From positions 1 to 64,000 of the forward strand of contig NZ_PIPI01000009.1 of NCBI RefSeq assembly GCF_003987315.1: a DNA stretch of 64,000 nt, read 5' to 3'. Both the position numbers and the translations under genes were made by a program. This DNA is from Aliidiomarina haloalkalitolerans. GTDB taxonomy: Bacteria > Pseudomonadota > Gammaproteobacteria > Enterobacterales > Alteromonadaceae. This document shows positions 38,013 through 46,605 of the stretch, piece by piece (within the stretch, counting starts at the first letter, position 1; the number at the start of each line of letters is the position of its first letter). Under the pieces are notes generated by a model. It had not been told where the DNA came from and searched no databases. It saw only the letters and a program-made list of their open reading frames with translations.

Positions 38013-39640
38013 GATTTTTCCTTTTGAATCGCTATATGGCGAGCGGCACGACGGCCGTTCAACACACAATTAGATAAAAATGTACCTTCGAGCGAGCGAA
38101 TACCAGCGATACCGCCGCCTCCAAACCCTGCAGCTTCGCCAGCTGCATATAGCCCGGGGATAGGTCGGTGCTCGCGGTCCAGAACTTGCGAGTTAAGATT
38201 CGTTAGCATACCACCCATACTCTTGCGACTAATCAGTCGCTCGCGAATGGCAATCAGCGGCCCGGATTTAGCGTCGTTAATCGCTTGAAACTTGCATGTT
38301 CTTAAACGGTCACTGCGCCATTGGCGCAGTTGTTGTAGTTTGCGTATCTGTCCGTCATTCCAAAATGCAGGACCGCGCTTGAGCATGCTGTCATAAGCAG
38401 TCACTGTGTGAGTTAGATTATCGGCATCGAGCCGATCATCATTAGCCAGTGCTCGCATCTTCTCAGCGAGCTCTGGCAGCGTTTGTGCACTAACCACATC
38501 ATCACACTCGTTTACGAGCCATTTTACGAGGTCATGATTGCCGCGCAGTGTTTGCCAAATAATCGCAAGCATACGCTTATCTCGGAACAGTGGGTTTTCA
38601 TCAGTACCAGAAATCGCTAACTCTTTCGCCGCAATCTTCCAATTCATCACTTGCCAAGTGTACTGGCCCGGTTGCTGTCCTGTTTGCTTACAGAGGTCAT
38701 GAGTATCGAAGCCTGTGACTAAAGGTTCAGGGCCAATGCGATGACCATAGGCGTCCAACCATAAAGCTGAGCGCGGCGGAATAAGGCTTAAACCATGTTG
38801 GGAGAATTGTGGTTGTGGGTGAGCAATACCAGCGGCGTAGTTCCACATTTGGTTGAGATTAACGACTTGGCCACCGAGCTGCTCAACGACATCGTGAAGT
38901 GCACCGTCAGCAGCGGGAGAAACACCGCTGAGTAGGTTCTCAGGATACGGGCCATAAACTGGATCCCAATGCTGTTTCACTCGCTCTAAATTACCGTTAA
39001 TACCACCGCTGCAAACAACGGTCGATTGTGCTTGAATTACAAACTCGTGTTGTTCGCTGGTAATTCCTGAGCAACCATTAATCGCACCAGATTGCGGGTC
39101 GCGGGTCAGCGCTAGCACGCGGTGTTCATGTAAGCGAGTCAGCTTGTTTGCTTGCGGATGATTGAGCAGATGAGCAATCAGGGTTTGTACCACGCCACGC
39201 CCACAGCCCCAAGCAATATGGTAGCGGGGGAGGGAATTACCATTGCCATGATTACCCCGCTCGACCCATTGCACGGCTGGGAAAAAAGAAATCTTATGTT
39301 GCAGCAACCAATCATAAACATCGGTTTTACAGTGGTAGGCATATTCTTTTGCCCATCGCCGCCCCCAAACATCGTCTTCTTTAAACTCACCTGCGCGCAA
39401 CCAGTCTTGCAATAAAAGTTCGGGTGAGTCGTGGATCTTGTTACGTCGCTGCTCTTTGGTATTAATGAGGAGCATGCCACCAAAAGCTTGGTTTGCTTGA
39501 CCGCCAAATGCATCTTCCGGCTCGGCATCAACCAAGGTTACGGTTTTTCCAGCATTAAGTAACTCCAGAGCAGTCACAATACCGGCGAGACCACCGCCAA
39601 TGATGACACTATCGCTCTGATATTGTTGTATTTGTGACAT
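38009..39640 (-). CDS. FAD-binding dehydrogenase (fumarate reductase/3-ketosteroid dehydrogenase family)
   Basis: The 543-residue flavoprotein has an N-terminal FAD motif (DSVIIGGGLAGIVTALELLNAG with VTLVDAE) and a C-terminal FAD motif (IPGLYAAGEAAGFGGGGIAGIRSLEGTF). It belongs to the succinate dehydrogenase/fumarate reductase flavoprotein superfamily, in the subgroup often annotated simply as FAD-binding dehydrogenase. No signal peptide is seen, so it is cytoplasmic. Its substrate is unknown. It is the first gene of a coupled pair with the TPP enzyme, which suggests the two act on the same 2-oxo or unsaturated acid; that is inference. Confidence 0.82.
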   Translation of the reverse strand: MSQIQQYQSDSVIIGGGLAGIVTALELLNAGKTVTLVDAEPEDAFGGQANQAFGGMLLINTKEQRRNKIHDSPELLLQDWLRAGEFKEDDVWGRRWAKEYAYHCKTDVYDWLLQHKISFFPAVQWVERGNHGNGNSLPRYHIAWGCGRGVVQTLIAHLLNHPQANKLTRLHEHRVLALTRDPQSGAINGCSGITSEQHEFVIQAQSTVVCSGGINGNLERVKQHWDPVYGPYPENLLSGVSPAADGALHDVVEQLGGQVVNLNQMWNYAAGIAHPQPQFSQHGLSLIPPRSALWLDAYGHRIGPEPLVTGFDTHDLCKQTGQQPGQYTWQVMNWKIAAKELAISGTDENPLFRDKRMLAIIWQTLRGNHDLVKWLVNECDDVVSAQTLPELAEKMRALANDDRLDADNLTHTVTAYDSMLKRGPAFWNDGQIRKLQQLRQWRSDRLRTCKFQAINDAKSGPLIAIRERLISRKSMGGMLTNLNSQVLDREHRPIPGLYAAGEAAGFGGGGIAGIRSLEGTFLSNCVLNGRRAARHIAIQKEKS

Positions 39641-39780
39641 AATGCATACTCAAGATGAAAGCTTCTGCTTCGAATGTAGCAGAAAAGCCCTACTATTTTT
39701 TAACATTTTGCGCCTGTAGTACAAAATTGTACGATAGGATCCGCAATTGAGAGCTAAGTCGTGCGAGGTCGAGTTTGCAA

Positions 39781-40512
39781 ATGTTCTTCAAGCTGCTGTT
39801 GGCACCGATTTTGTTGTATCAGGGTAAACATGTAAAACGCAAAACCCCGAGGCTACCAGAAGCTGCTGGCCCCCGTAGCGGTCAAGTGATGCCGGAAAAT
39901 GCGGATGACAGTACATGCGTGCTGCGCGTTCTTATTTGTGGTGATTCTGCTGCTGCAGGTGTAGGCGTGGGTGCGCAAACTGAGGCACTGAGCGGGCAGT
40001 TATTAACCCAGTTGCAGGGCGCTTATCCTAATCATCGGATTGAATGGACACTGTGGGCAAAAAATGGTGATACGACAGCGGTGGCGCTGATCAAACTGCA
40101 TCTACGACAAGCACAAGACTTCGATTTAGTTATCACGTCACTTGGCGTGAATGATGTCACCAGTGGGTTAGCGGATTATCGTTTTCGGCGTCAGCAGCTA
40201 GCCTTAGTGAAACTGTTACAAGACAAATATAAAGCGCGCTGGATTTATTTAACCGACGTGCCACCGATGCATTTGTTTCCGGCTTTACCGCAACCATTGC
40301 GTTGGTATTTGGGTCGACAGGCGCGACGCTTAAGCTACGAGCTAGAACGGGTCGCGTCTGCGCACGAAAGAGTCAGCCTGGTGCGGATTAACTTCCCGCT
40401 TGCCCCTAACGTAATTGCCAGCGATGGTTTCCACCCAGGACCTGCAGGCTATCCATTGTGGGCGCAAGCCATTGTGCGGCAACTTCAGGATAAACGTCAT
40501 GACACAATTTAG
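39781..40512 (+). CDS. SGNH/GDSL-family hydrolase
   Basis: About 243 residues with a hydrophobic N-terminus (MFFKLLLAPILLYQ) that may be an uncleaved anchor. The SGNH blocks are present: block I ICGDSAAAGVG (catalytic serine), block III SLGVNDVTSG (asparagine), block V SDGFHPG (aspartate and histidine). Such enzymes are esterases, lipases or thioesterases, and the substrate is not clear. The ATG at 39781 and a TTG six nt earlier are both possible; GAGG lies 7 nt before the TTG. The VOC gene overlaps its 3' end by 14 nt. Confidence 0.87.
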   Translation: MFFKLLLAPILLYQGKHVKRKTPRLPEAAGPRSGQVMPENADDSTCVLRVLICGDSAAAGVGVGAQTEALSGQLLTQLQGAYPNHRIEWTLWAKNGDTTAVALIKLHLRQAQDFDLVITSLGVNDVTSGLADYRFRRQQLALVKLLQDKYKARWIYLTDVPPMHLFPALPQPLRWYLGRQARRLSYELERVASAHERVSLVRINFPLAPNVIASDGFHPGPAGYPLWAQAIVRQLQDKRHDTI

Positions 40513-40936
40513 TAATTCGATTAGCTACATTACCCTTGGTGTGGATGATCTTGAGCGATCTTTAAGGTTTTATCGGGACGGCTTAGGCTTAGCAACGAAG
40601 GGAATTATTGGCTCGGAACATAATCACGGAGCGGTCGTTTTTTTTGATTTTCAGCCCGGCTTGCGACTTGCCTTGTGGCCACGTAAAAGTATTAGCGCAG
40701 AATGTCATGTTAGTTTGTCAGCGCCAGACTCTAGCGGCTTTATGTTGGCGCACAATGTCCGTAAGCGCAGCGATGTCGATACGATAGTGGCTCAAGCTCA
40801 GGCAGCAGGTGCCGAAATCGTTAGAGCGCCGAAAGAATTTTCTTGGGGTGGTTATGGTGGGGTATTTAAAGACCCAGACCACCACCTTTGGGAGGTGGTC
40901 TGGAATCCTCATGATGGCTCGGGAGAGCCGGATTAA
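40499..40936 (+). CDS. VOC (glyoxalase/bleomycin-resistance fold) family protein
   Basis: The roughly 145-residue protein has the vicinal oxygen chelate pattern: SYITLGVDDLERSLRFYRDGLGL at the start and WGGYGGVFKDPDHHLWEVVWNP at the end. The final glutamate is a typical metal ligand. It starts at the ATG at 40499 with AGGA 9 nt upstream and overlaps the SGNH hydrolase gene by 14 nt, so the two are co-translated. Members are isomerases, dioxygenases or binding proteins, and nothing here shows which. Confidence 0.85.
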   Translation: MTQFSNSISYITLGVDDLERSLRFYRDGLGLATKGIIGSEHNHGAVVFFDFQPGLRLALWPRKSISAECHVSLSAPDSSGFMLAHNVRKRSDVDTIVAQAQAAGAEIVRAPKEFSWGGYGGVFKDPDHHLWEVVWNPHDGSGEPD

Positions 40937-40976
40937 TCAGACAAGGATATAAGCTTAGCTATTTACTTGAAGTTAC

Positions 40977-43424
40977 TTAAGCTCGCTTCAGACGCAACGC
41001 ATTCGAGAGTACGAAAATACTCGAGAGTGCCATCGCACCAGCCGCCAGCATCGGTGACAACAAAATACCGAAGGCTGGGTAAAGTAAACCTGCGGCAACA
41101 GGAATCAGACTGGCGTTGTAAGCAAACGCCCAGAACAAATTCTGTTTAATATTGCGAATGGTCTTGTGACTCAAGGTCAAAGCGGTGACAACACCGCGCA
41201 AATCGCCGCGCATGAGCACCACATCGGCGGACTCAATCGCAACGTCGGTACCGCTGCCCACGGCAATGCCGGTATCTGCTTCGGCAAGTGCTGGCGCGTC
41301 ATTAATACCATCGCCAACAAATGCCAAATTGCCGAACTCTTGTCGCAGTTTTTCGACTGCGGCAACTTTACCCGCAGGTAGCACTTCAGCAACGACTTTA
41401 TCAATATCCAGTTGATGGGCAATCGCTGCTGCGGTGCGGTGATTATCACCGGTGATCATGGCCACTTTTAACCCCGCAGCATGGAAAGCTCGAATTGCTT
41501 CCGGTGTGCCTTCGCGAATGGTATCGGCGACAGCGATTAAACCCGCGAGCTGGCCATCGATGGCCACATATAAAGGAGTTTTTCCTTCCTGACCAAGTTC
41601 TTTTGCACGCTCGGTAAATGGCGCAACGTCAATACCTAACTCGCTTAAGAAACGATCGGCACCAACGCTTACCGTCTGGCCTTGAACCGTGGCAGCGACA
41701 CCCATGCCAGTGGTACTTTGAAATGACTCTGCGAGCGGAATCCGAATACCTTCGTCGTCAGCTGCGGCGACAATAGCTTGGGCAATGGGGTGCTCCGACT
41801 CCTGCTCGACGGCAGCGACTAAAGCTAGCAACTGTTCGCGGTCAAAACCATTGGTAAGTTCAAGATCCGTTAATTTAGGCTTCCCTTCCGTTAGGGTGCC
41901 GGTTTTGTCGAGAGCAATGACTTTTGCATTGCGTAGAGTTTGCAGTGATTCGCCTTTGCGGAATAAAACCCCTTGTTCAGCAGCACGGCCGGTTCCGACC
42001 ATAATGGATACCGGTGTCGCTAATCCCATTGCACATGGGCAGGCAATAATCAGCACAGCAACGGCATTGACAATGGCAAAGGTGAGGGCGGGGCTTGGGC
42101 CCCAAATGAACCAAATCGCAAAGGTTAGTAATGCAAAAACAATCACAACCGGCACAAATACGGCGGTGACTTTATCGACCAATGCTTGGACTGGGAGCCG
42201 CGCCCCCTGAGCCTGTTCAACTAATTGAATGATTTGAGCGAGCATGGTGTCAGCACCAACTTTCGTTGCTCGAAAGGTTAAGCTGCTGTTGCCGTTAAGC
42301 GTGCCGCCAACCACTGTGGCGCCTTCACTTTTGTGCACCGGCATTGGCTCACCGGTAAGCATCGACTCATCAATGTAGGACTCACCGCGGGTGACGGTAC
42401 CATCGACAGGAATCTTTTCGCCTGGCTTTACCAAGATGAGATCACCGACTTGGATAGCTTGAATATCGACATCGACCCACTCGTCATCTCGTTCAACGCG
42501 AGCTTGTTTCGCTTGCAGGCCGACCAAGCGTTTTATTGCTTCTCCGGTTCGACCTTTAGCCCGCGCCTCAAGAAAGCGACCAAGGAGAATCAAGGTAACG
42601 ATAACAGCCGCAGCTTCATAATAAACATGCTGAGTATTGGCAGGGAGCAAGTTGGGCAAGTAAGTCGCGACCACAGAAAAACCCCAAGCAGCGCCTGTAC
42701 CGAGTGCAACGAGCGAATTCATGTCGGGTGAGCCACGGAGTAAGTTCGGTATCCCGATTTGATAAAAACGCCGTCCGGGAATTGCGAGCACTAGGGTTGT
42801 GAGGACAAACTGCAAATTCCAATTCAGGGTTTGACCTAACGAATGCTCAACCCAATGGTGCACGGCAGGAATGAAATGACTGCCCATCTCGAGGATAAAA
42901 ACCGGCAGTGTCATTAGAAAAGCAAACCAAAATGACATGCGTAGTTCTTTGATTTCTTGTTCTTTGTGTTGGTTAACGTCTTGGCCAGGCTCGTGGCTAT
43001 GCAGGCTCGCTTGATAACCCGAAGCCTTGACTTGGGCAATCAGCTGTTCTGGTGTACAGGTACCAACAATAAACTTAATCCAAGCACTTTCGCTCGCTAA
43101 GTTAACCCGAGCTTCAAGCACACCCGGCACTTGGCTTAGTGACTTCTCTACCTTATTCACGCACGAGGCGCAGTTCATTCCGACCAGGTCAAGTTCAAGG
43201 GTTTCAGCTCGACTCGGATAACCAGCCGTCGTCAGAGCATTGAAAACTGCAGCAAGAGTTGCGTCATCGGAATAGGTAAACTGTGCTTTCTCAGTGGCTA
43301 AATTCACCGAAACGTTGGAGGTGTCGGTAACGCTAGTGATTGCGCTGGTGGCACGTTTAACACAACCCGCACAAGTTAATTTCGTCACGGGAATTTGCAC
43401 GGTCCGATTACTTGCTTTGGACAT
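40977..43424 (-). CDS. copA: Copper-translocating P1B-type ATPase
   Basis: The 815-residue pump exports Cu(I) from the cytoplasm. It has two N-terminal heavy-metal domains with CxxC (Cys18/21 in TCAGC and Cys85/88 in MNCASC), eight predicted transmembrane helices, the metal-binding CPC in helix 6 (462-464), the phosphorylated Asp506 in DKTGT and GDGINDAP. The HMA pairs and CPC are diagnostic of the Cu+ class. The ATG at 43424 has a GGAGAGG ribosome site; the frame is open 63 codons further but that extension lacks domain sense. It is divergent from the methyltransferase gene. I see no clear CueR operator. Confidence 0.93.
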   Translation of the reverse strand: MSKASNRTVQIPVTKLTCAGCVKRATSAITSVTDTSNVSVNLATEKAQFTYSDDATLAAVFNALTTAGYPSRAETLELDLVGMNCASCVNKVEKSLSQVPGVLEARVNLASESAWIKFIVGTCTPEQLIAQVKASGYQASLHSHEPGQDVNQHKEQEIKELRMSFWFAFLMTLPVFILEMGSHFIPAVHHWVEHSLGQTLNWNLQFVLTTLVLAIPGRRFYQIGIPNLLRGSPDMNSLVALGTGAAWGFSVVATYLPNLLPANTQHVYYEAAAVIVTLILLGRFLEARAKGRTGEAIKRLVGLQAKQARVERDDEWVDVDIQAIQVGDLILVKPGEKIPVDGTVTRGESYIDESMLTGEPMPVHKSEGATVVGGTLNGNSSLTFRATKVGADTMLAQIIQLVEQAQGARLPVQALVDKVTAVFVPVVIVFALLTFAIWFIWGPSPALTFAIVNAVAVLIIACPCAMGLATPVSIMVGTGRAAEQGVLFRKGESLQTLRNAKVIALDKTGTLTEGKPKLTDLELTNGFDREQLLALVAAVEQESEHPIAQAIVAAADDEGIRIPLAESFQSTTGMGVAATVQGQTVSVGADRFLSELGIDVAPFTERAKELGQEGKTPLYVAIDGQLAGLIAVADTIREGTPEAIRAFHAAGLKVAMITGDNHRTAAAIAHQLDIDKVVAEVLPAGKVAAVEKLRQEFGNLAFVGDGINDAPALAEADTGIAVGSGTDVAIESADVVLMRGDLRGVVTALTLSHKTIRNIKQNLFWAFAYNASLIPVAAGLLYPAFGILLSPMLAAGAMALSSIFVLSNALRLKRA

Positions 43425-43436
43425 TTGACCTCTCCT

Positions 43437-43464
43437 TTGGCAAGCCGAGAATTTGCAGTATAGT
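43437..43464 (+). promoter_or_regulatory. Candidate sigma70 promoter for the ICMT-like gene
   Basis: TTGGCA (43437-43442) and TATAGT (43459-43464) are spaced 16 bp, pointing right, about 85 nt before the probable start codon. It lies in the divergent copA-ICMT gap. Confidence 0.45.
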
Positions 43465-43551
43465 AGCGCGAAGCGATGGATAAACCTAGCTGCTATCTTA
43501 TTACGAATAGCAATGAAAAACAGCAATGAAGAATTGCAGAGAAGGATTGCG

Positions 43552-44007
43552 ATGAAGGACTTAGAACTAAAGATTCCACCTTTGTTGGTGGTAGTGATTT
43601 GTATGCTCGACATGCTGATTCTTCGTTGGCTTTTTCCAAGCCTAAGTTTTCAGCTCACAGGGTGGTGGTCGCTCGGCTCATTTTTACTCGGCTGCCTGAT
43701 AGCGCTGTTAGGGGTTGTTGAGTTTCGTCGTCATCGCACGTCCGTTCACCCAGTGCAGGTTGAAAAGTCCACTGCGGTTGTTCGTTCTGGCATATACCGT
43801 GTCACCCGCAATCCAATGTATGTTGGTATGTGTCTATGGCTGTTGGCGTTCGGATTTTATTTGGAGAATTGGTTGAGTTTGGTGATGCTACCGGTCTTTA
43901 TTGCCTATATCACACAGTTCCAAATAAAGCCTGAGGAACGTTTCTTGCTAGCCAAGTTTGGGGCTGAGTACCAGCATTATATGGATAGTGTCCGACGTTG
44001 GTTATAA
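43552..44007 (+). CDS. Isoprenylcysteine carboxyl methyltransferase-like membrane protein
   Basis: About 151 residues with three or four transmembrane helices. The C-terminal ICMT/PEMT-type motif ([22 protein letters not shown], then [23 protein letters not shown]) binds SAM at the membrane. Bacterial relatives methylate unknown lipids or peptides; there is no prenylated CaaX protein here. The ATG at 43552 has AGAAGGA 6 nt upstream. Upstream in-frame ATGs (43513) lack a ribosome site. It is divergent from copA, and a shared metal-stress role is possible but unproven. Confidence 0.8.
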   Translation: MKDLELKIPPLLVVVICMLDMLILRWLFPSLSFQLTGWWSLGSFLLGCLIALLGVVEFRRHRTSVHPVQVEKSTAVVRSGIYRVTRNPMYVGMCLWLLAFGFYLENWLSLVMLPVFIAYITQFQIKPEERFLLAKFGAEYQHYMDSVRRWL

Positions 44008-44025
44008 GTTTTTTTTTAGGAAAGA

Positions 44026-44050
44026 AAAGGAAGCTCTGAGAGCTTCCTTT
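44026..44050 (-). terminator. Terminator of the beta-barrel gene at 44124-44738
   Basis: AAAGGAAGCT (44026-44035) pairs with AGCTTCCTTT (44041-44050). On the minus strand TTCTTTCC and a later T-run follow. It also sits just past the ICMT stop and may act both ways. Confidence 0.65.
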
Positions 44051-44123
44051 GGTGAGGACATCCAAGTCCGACGAGATAGGCATCCGATTCCTAGAACATC
44101 CCTGTCGTCAAGCTTCCGAAGTA

Positions 44124-44738
44124 TTAGAATGCGTAGCTTAAACCAATGCGCATAGTGGTATCGTCTGAGTCACGCGAAACACCAACGATGCCGTGGAAGT
44201 TATTAGTGAAGCGATAACGTCCTTGCACTCCAAACTCAGTCGATGAGGTGTCTGCGATGTCGGTGTAACGAACAAAGACTTGCGCTTGTAGTTTTGGCGT
44301 TAACAATGCATTGATACCGGTTGCACCGTAATAGCCAGTGTCGTCATAACTTTCACGGAAAGTTACGCCGCCGCCGGAAACACGTGCGCTCATATCGACA
44401 TAGCTCAATCCACCTTCTAAGAACCAGTCAACATTCTGTTGCAAGCTATGGCGGTAGCCTAATCCGAAGCTGAGCAGGTCGCCATCGACTTTACCACGGA
44501 GCATTTCGCCGCCAACGTTCTCACTAAATGAGTCGGAAACGTTGGTATAAGAACCATTTAAGTAAAGTTTGTCATTCAACAGTTTGTTCAATTCAAAGCC
44601 GAATCCGTCGATACTATCGCTGCCAGTTCCGTATTTGACATAGCTAACATTGGCGAAGTCATAGGTTAAGTCGTTTGCTAACACGTTGCCTGATACAAGT
44701 AAGGCACCAATCAAAGCTGAGCTCTTTAGAATTTTCAT
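44124..44738 (-). CDS. Outer-membrane beta-barrel protein
   Basis: About 204 residues with a Sec signal (cleavage after VLA, about residue 22). A series of amphipathic strands with alternating Tyr/Phe and Gly follows, and it ends in MRIGLSYAF, the C-terminal aromatic signature of outer-membrane barrels. The pattern (YVKYGTGSDSIDGFGFELNKLL, FSENVGGEMLRGKVDGD) resembles OmpA-like or outer-membrane porin-like 8-strand barrels. The start at 44738 has AAGGAT upstream; a start at 44759 is less likely. It lies downstream of the tandem array and tRNA-Phe on the same strand. Confidence 0.75.
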   Translation of the reverse strand: MKILKSSALIGALLVSGNVLANDLTYDFANVSYVKYGTGSDSIDGFGFELNKLLNDKLYLNGSYTNVSDSFSENVGGEMLRGKVDGDLLSFGLGYRHSLQQNVDWFLEGGLSYVDMSARVSGGGVTFRESYDDTGYYGATGINALLTPKLQAQVFVRYTDIADTSSTEFGVQGRYRFTNNFHGIVGVSRDSDDTTMRIGLSYAF

Positions 44739-44930
44739 AAAAGATCCTTTTAAATTCAAATGGTTAAATTAGTCATGACCGGGTTTTTAGTGTGGCCTGA
44801 CCTTGAGATGCAATTTAGGTGAGAAGGGGCGTAGGTTCAATAGAGTTTGACAATTGCTGACAAAAACTCTTGTGTTAAATTTGTGCGAGATTGCCTTCGA
44901 ATTGTCTACAGGTGTTGACTGGATTGGTCT
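44739..44930. other. Upstream region of the beta-barrel gene
   Basis: This AT-rich DNA holds no gene I can support. It must contain the barrel-gene promoter on the minus strand; TTGTCA near 44855 is a weak -35 candidate. A long minus-strand frame crossing it and the tRNA gene (44787-45227) is not a real gene. Confidence 0.5.
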
Positions 44931-45110
44931 TGAGCGAAACATAAAAAAGCTTTGAGCGGAACGAACAGCCTTGAGTGGAACGAACAGCCTTGAGCGGAAC
45001 GAACAGCCTTGAGCGGAACGGAAACAGCCTTGAGTGGAACGAACAGCCTTGAGCGGAACGAACAGCCTTGAGCGGAACGGAAACAGCCTAGAGCGAAACG
45101 AAAAAAGCCT
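44931..45110 (-). repeat. Nine-unit 19-22 bp tandem array joined to the tRNA-Phe terminator
   Basis: Read on the minus strand the core unit is AGGCTGTTCGTTCCGCTCA (19 bp). Plus-strand units start at 44931 (22 bp), 44953, 44972, 44991 (19 each), 45010 (21), 45031, 45050 (19 each), 45069 (21) and 45090 (21). Units 44972-45030 and 45031-45089 are identical 59-bp blocks of 19+19+21. The 45090 unit includes the 3' arm and T-run of the tRNA-Phe terminator, so the array looks like it expanded from that terminator. No spacers, so not CRISPR. Confidence 0.93.
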
Positions 45111-45132
45111 CGCTATTGCTAGCGAGGCTTTT
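45103..45132 (-). terminator. Terminator of tRNA-Phe
   Basis: AGCGAGGCTTTT (45121-45132) pairs with AAAAGCCTCGCT (45103-45114) around a 6-nt loop. On the minus strand it ends in TTTTTTCG. It lies 8 nt past the tRNA 3' end. Confidence 0.92.
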
Positions 45133-45139
45133 CGAATAA

Positions 45140-45215
45140 TGGTGCCCAGAGGCGGAATCGAACCACCGACACGGGGATTTTCAATCCCCTGCTCTACCGA
45201 CTGAGCTATCTGGGC
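45140..45215 (-). tRNA. tRNA-Phe (anticodon GAA)
   Basis: The 76-nt minus-strand sequence begins GCCCAGATAGCTCAG and ends in an encoded CCA. The anticodon loop is TTGAAAA inside a GGGGA/TCCCC stem, giving anticodon GAA. The T-arm has GGTTCGATTCC. It closely matches E. coli tRNA-Phe. It lies between proA and the tandem array on the same strand. Confidence 0.97.
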
Positions 45216-45348
45216 ATGCCGAAGCATCTTGCGATGCGGGCGGTATTAGACTTGTTTTACGTGACACTGTCAAGGCTTGAACAGCAAAGTGACCGAAAAA
45301 AACAATCACCTGCTGCTATTTTAGCCAAGCCGCATCAGCCATTCGCGC

Positions 45349-46605
45349 TTAAGGACGAATTTGTCCATTACCAGTCACAACAAACTTTTCTGTTGTTAAT
45401 GACTGCAAGCCCATTGGACCATAGGCATGTAACTTAGATGTTGAAATACCAATTTCCGCACCAAGGCCAAGTTGGCCACCGTCAGAAAAGCGTGACGAGG
45501 TATTCCACATGGTCACTGCTGAGTCAATGTCAGCAATAAAGCGCCGCGCGGTTTGTTCATTCTCGGTGCAGATAACGTCGGTATGGCCACTGGAAAATTG
45601 ATCTAAGTGCGCCACTGCATGGTCATAATCACGGACTGTCCGAACTGCGATTTCCAGCGCTAGGTATTCTTCACCAAACGCATCATCAGCAATCAGCTCA
45701 GCGCGATCGAAGTGCGCTAAGGATTTTTCGCAAGCATGAACTTTGACGCTCTTCTCAGCAAGTGCGGCAGCAGCCATCGGTAAGAAACGCTCGGCAACAT
45801 CAGCGTGCACTAAAAGTCCCTCGAGGGCATTACAGACACCGGTTCGTTGGGTTTTACCATTGAGTAGGAGTGCAAGTGCTTTGTTGAGATCTGCGTCTTT
45901 GTCGACGTATAAATGACAAACACCTTTATAATGCTGAATCACTGGGATTTTGCTGTTATCACTCACATAGTGAATCAAGCCTTCGCCGCCGCGCGGGATG
46001 ACTAAGTCAATATGGTCGCTTTGCTTTAATAGCTCAGCCATTAAGTCACGGTCTGGCGTCGGCACGACGGTGACCACGTCTTTTGGCAAGCCGCTAGCTT
46101 CGATGGCGCTATGCATCGCTTCGGCAATCACTTTACTGGTGCCAATGGCTTCGCGACCACAACGCAAAATAACGGCGTTGCCAGACTTAAAACAAAGAGC
46201 GCCAGCATCAGCAGTAACATTTGGGCGTGCTTCGTAAATCATGCAAATAACGCCAAGGGGAATGCGCATTTTGTCGACCCGCATCCCGTTTGGGCGCTCT
46301 TCGAGCAGATAACTTTCGCCAACCGGATCGGGTAAAGCAATAATCTCTTCAATGGCACTCGCCATGTCTTCAATCCGCGCTTCGTCGAGAGCGAGGCGGT
46401 CCATCATCGCTGCATCGAGGCCTTTTTCTTGACCCGCAGTTAGGTCGTCAGCATTGGCTTTTAAAATCGCCGGTGTATGCTGACGAATGGCGTCAGCCAT
46501 CTTCTGTAGAACTGCATTTTTCTCTGCAGTTGGTAGTGTCGCTATTGCACGCGCTGCTTTTGCGGCACGTTGCGAAATTTCTTGTGCTAATACTTGGTTA
46601 CTCAT
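45349..46605 (-). CDS. proA: Gamma-glutamyl phosphate reductase
   Basis: ProA reduces gamma-glutamyl phosphate to glutamate semialdehyde, step two of proline synthesis. The 418-residue aldehyde-dehydrogenase-fold enzyme has the MIYEARPNVTADAG segment, NAVILRCGREA, VIPRGGEGLI, KTQRTGVCNALEGLLV (with the catalytic cysteine) and the C-terminal YGPMGLQSLTTEKFV. I chose the ATG at 46605, which overlaps the proB stop (ATGA) and has GGAG 7 nt upstream; an ATG 4 codons earlier is inside proB. It forms an operon with proB. tRNA-Phe follows on the same strand. Confidence 0.96.
   Translation of the reverse strand: MSNQVLAQEISQRAAKAARAIATLPTAEKNAVLQKMADAIRQHTPAILKANADDLTAGQEKGLDAAMMDRLALDEARIEDMASAIEEIIALPDPVGESYLLEERPNGMRVDKMRIPLGVICMIYEARPNVTADAGALCFKSGNAVILRCGREAIGTSKVIAEAMHSAIEASGLPKDVVTVVPTPDRDLMAELLKQSDHIDLVIPRGGEGLIHYVSDNSKIPVIQHYKGVCHLYVDKDADLNKALALLLNGKTQRTGVCNALEGLLVHADVAERFLPMAAAALAEKSVKVHACEKSLAHFDRAELIADDAFGEEYLALEIAVRTVRDYDHAVAHLDQFSSGHTDVICTENEQTARRFIADIDSAVTMWNTSSRFSDGGQLGLGAEIGISTSKLHAYGPMGLQSLTTEKFVVTGNGQIRP

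Noticed and set aside
43425..43551. CueR operator between copA and the methyltransferase gene
   Set aside because: No ACCTTCC-type dyad with a 19-bp spacer was found.
43425..43613. 63-codon N-terminal extension of CopA
   Set aside because: It lacks metal-binding motifs and crosses the divergent promoter region; the ATG at 43424 has a strong ribosome site.
44931..45110. CRISPR-like array
   Set aside because: Units are contiguous with no unique spacers, and no cas genes are present.
44787..45227. 146-codon minus-strand frame across tRNA-Phe and the tandem array
   Set aside because: Its N-terminal part (AQSVEQGIENPRVGGSIPP) is the familiar false protein produced by translating a tRNA gene, and the rest is translated repeat.
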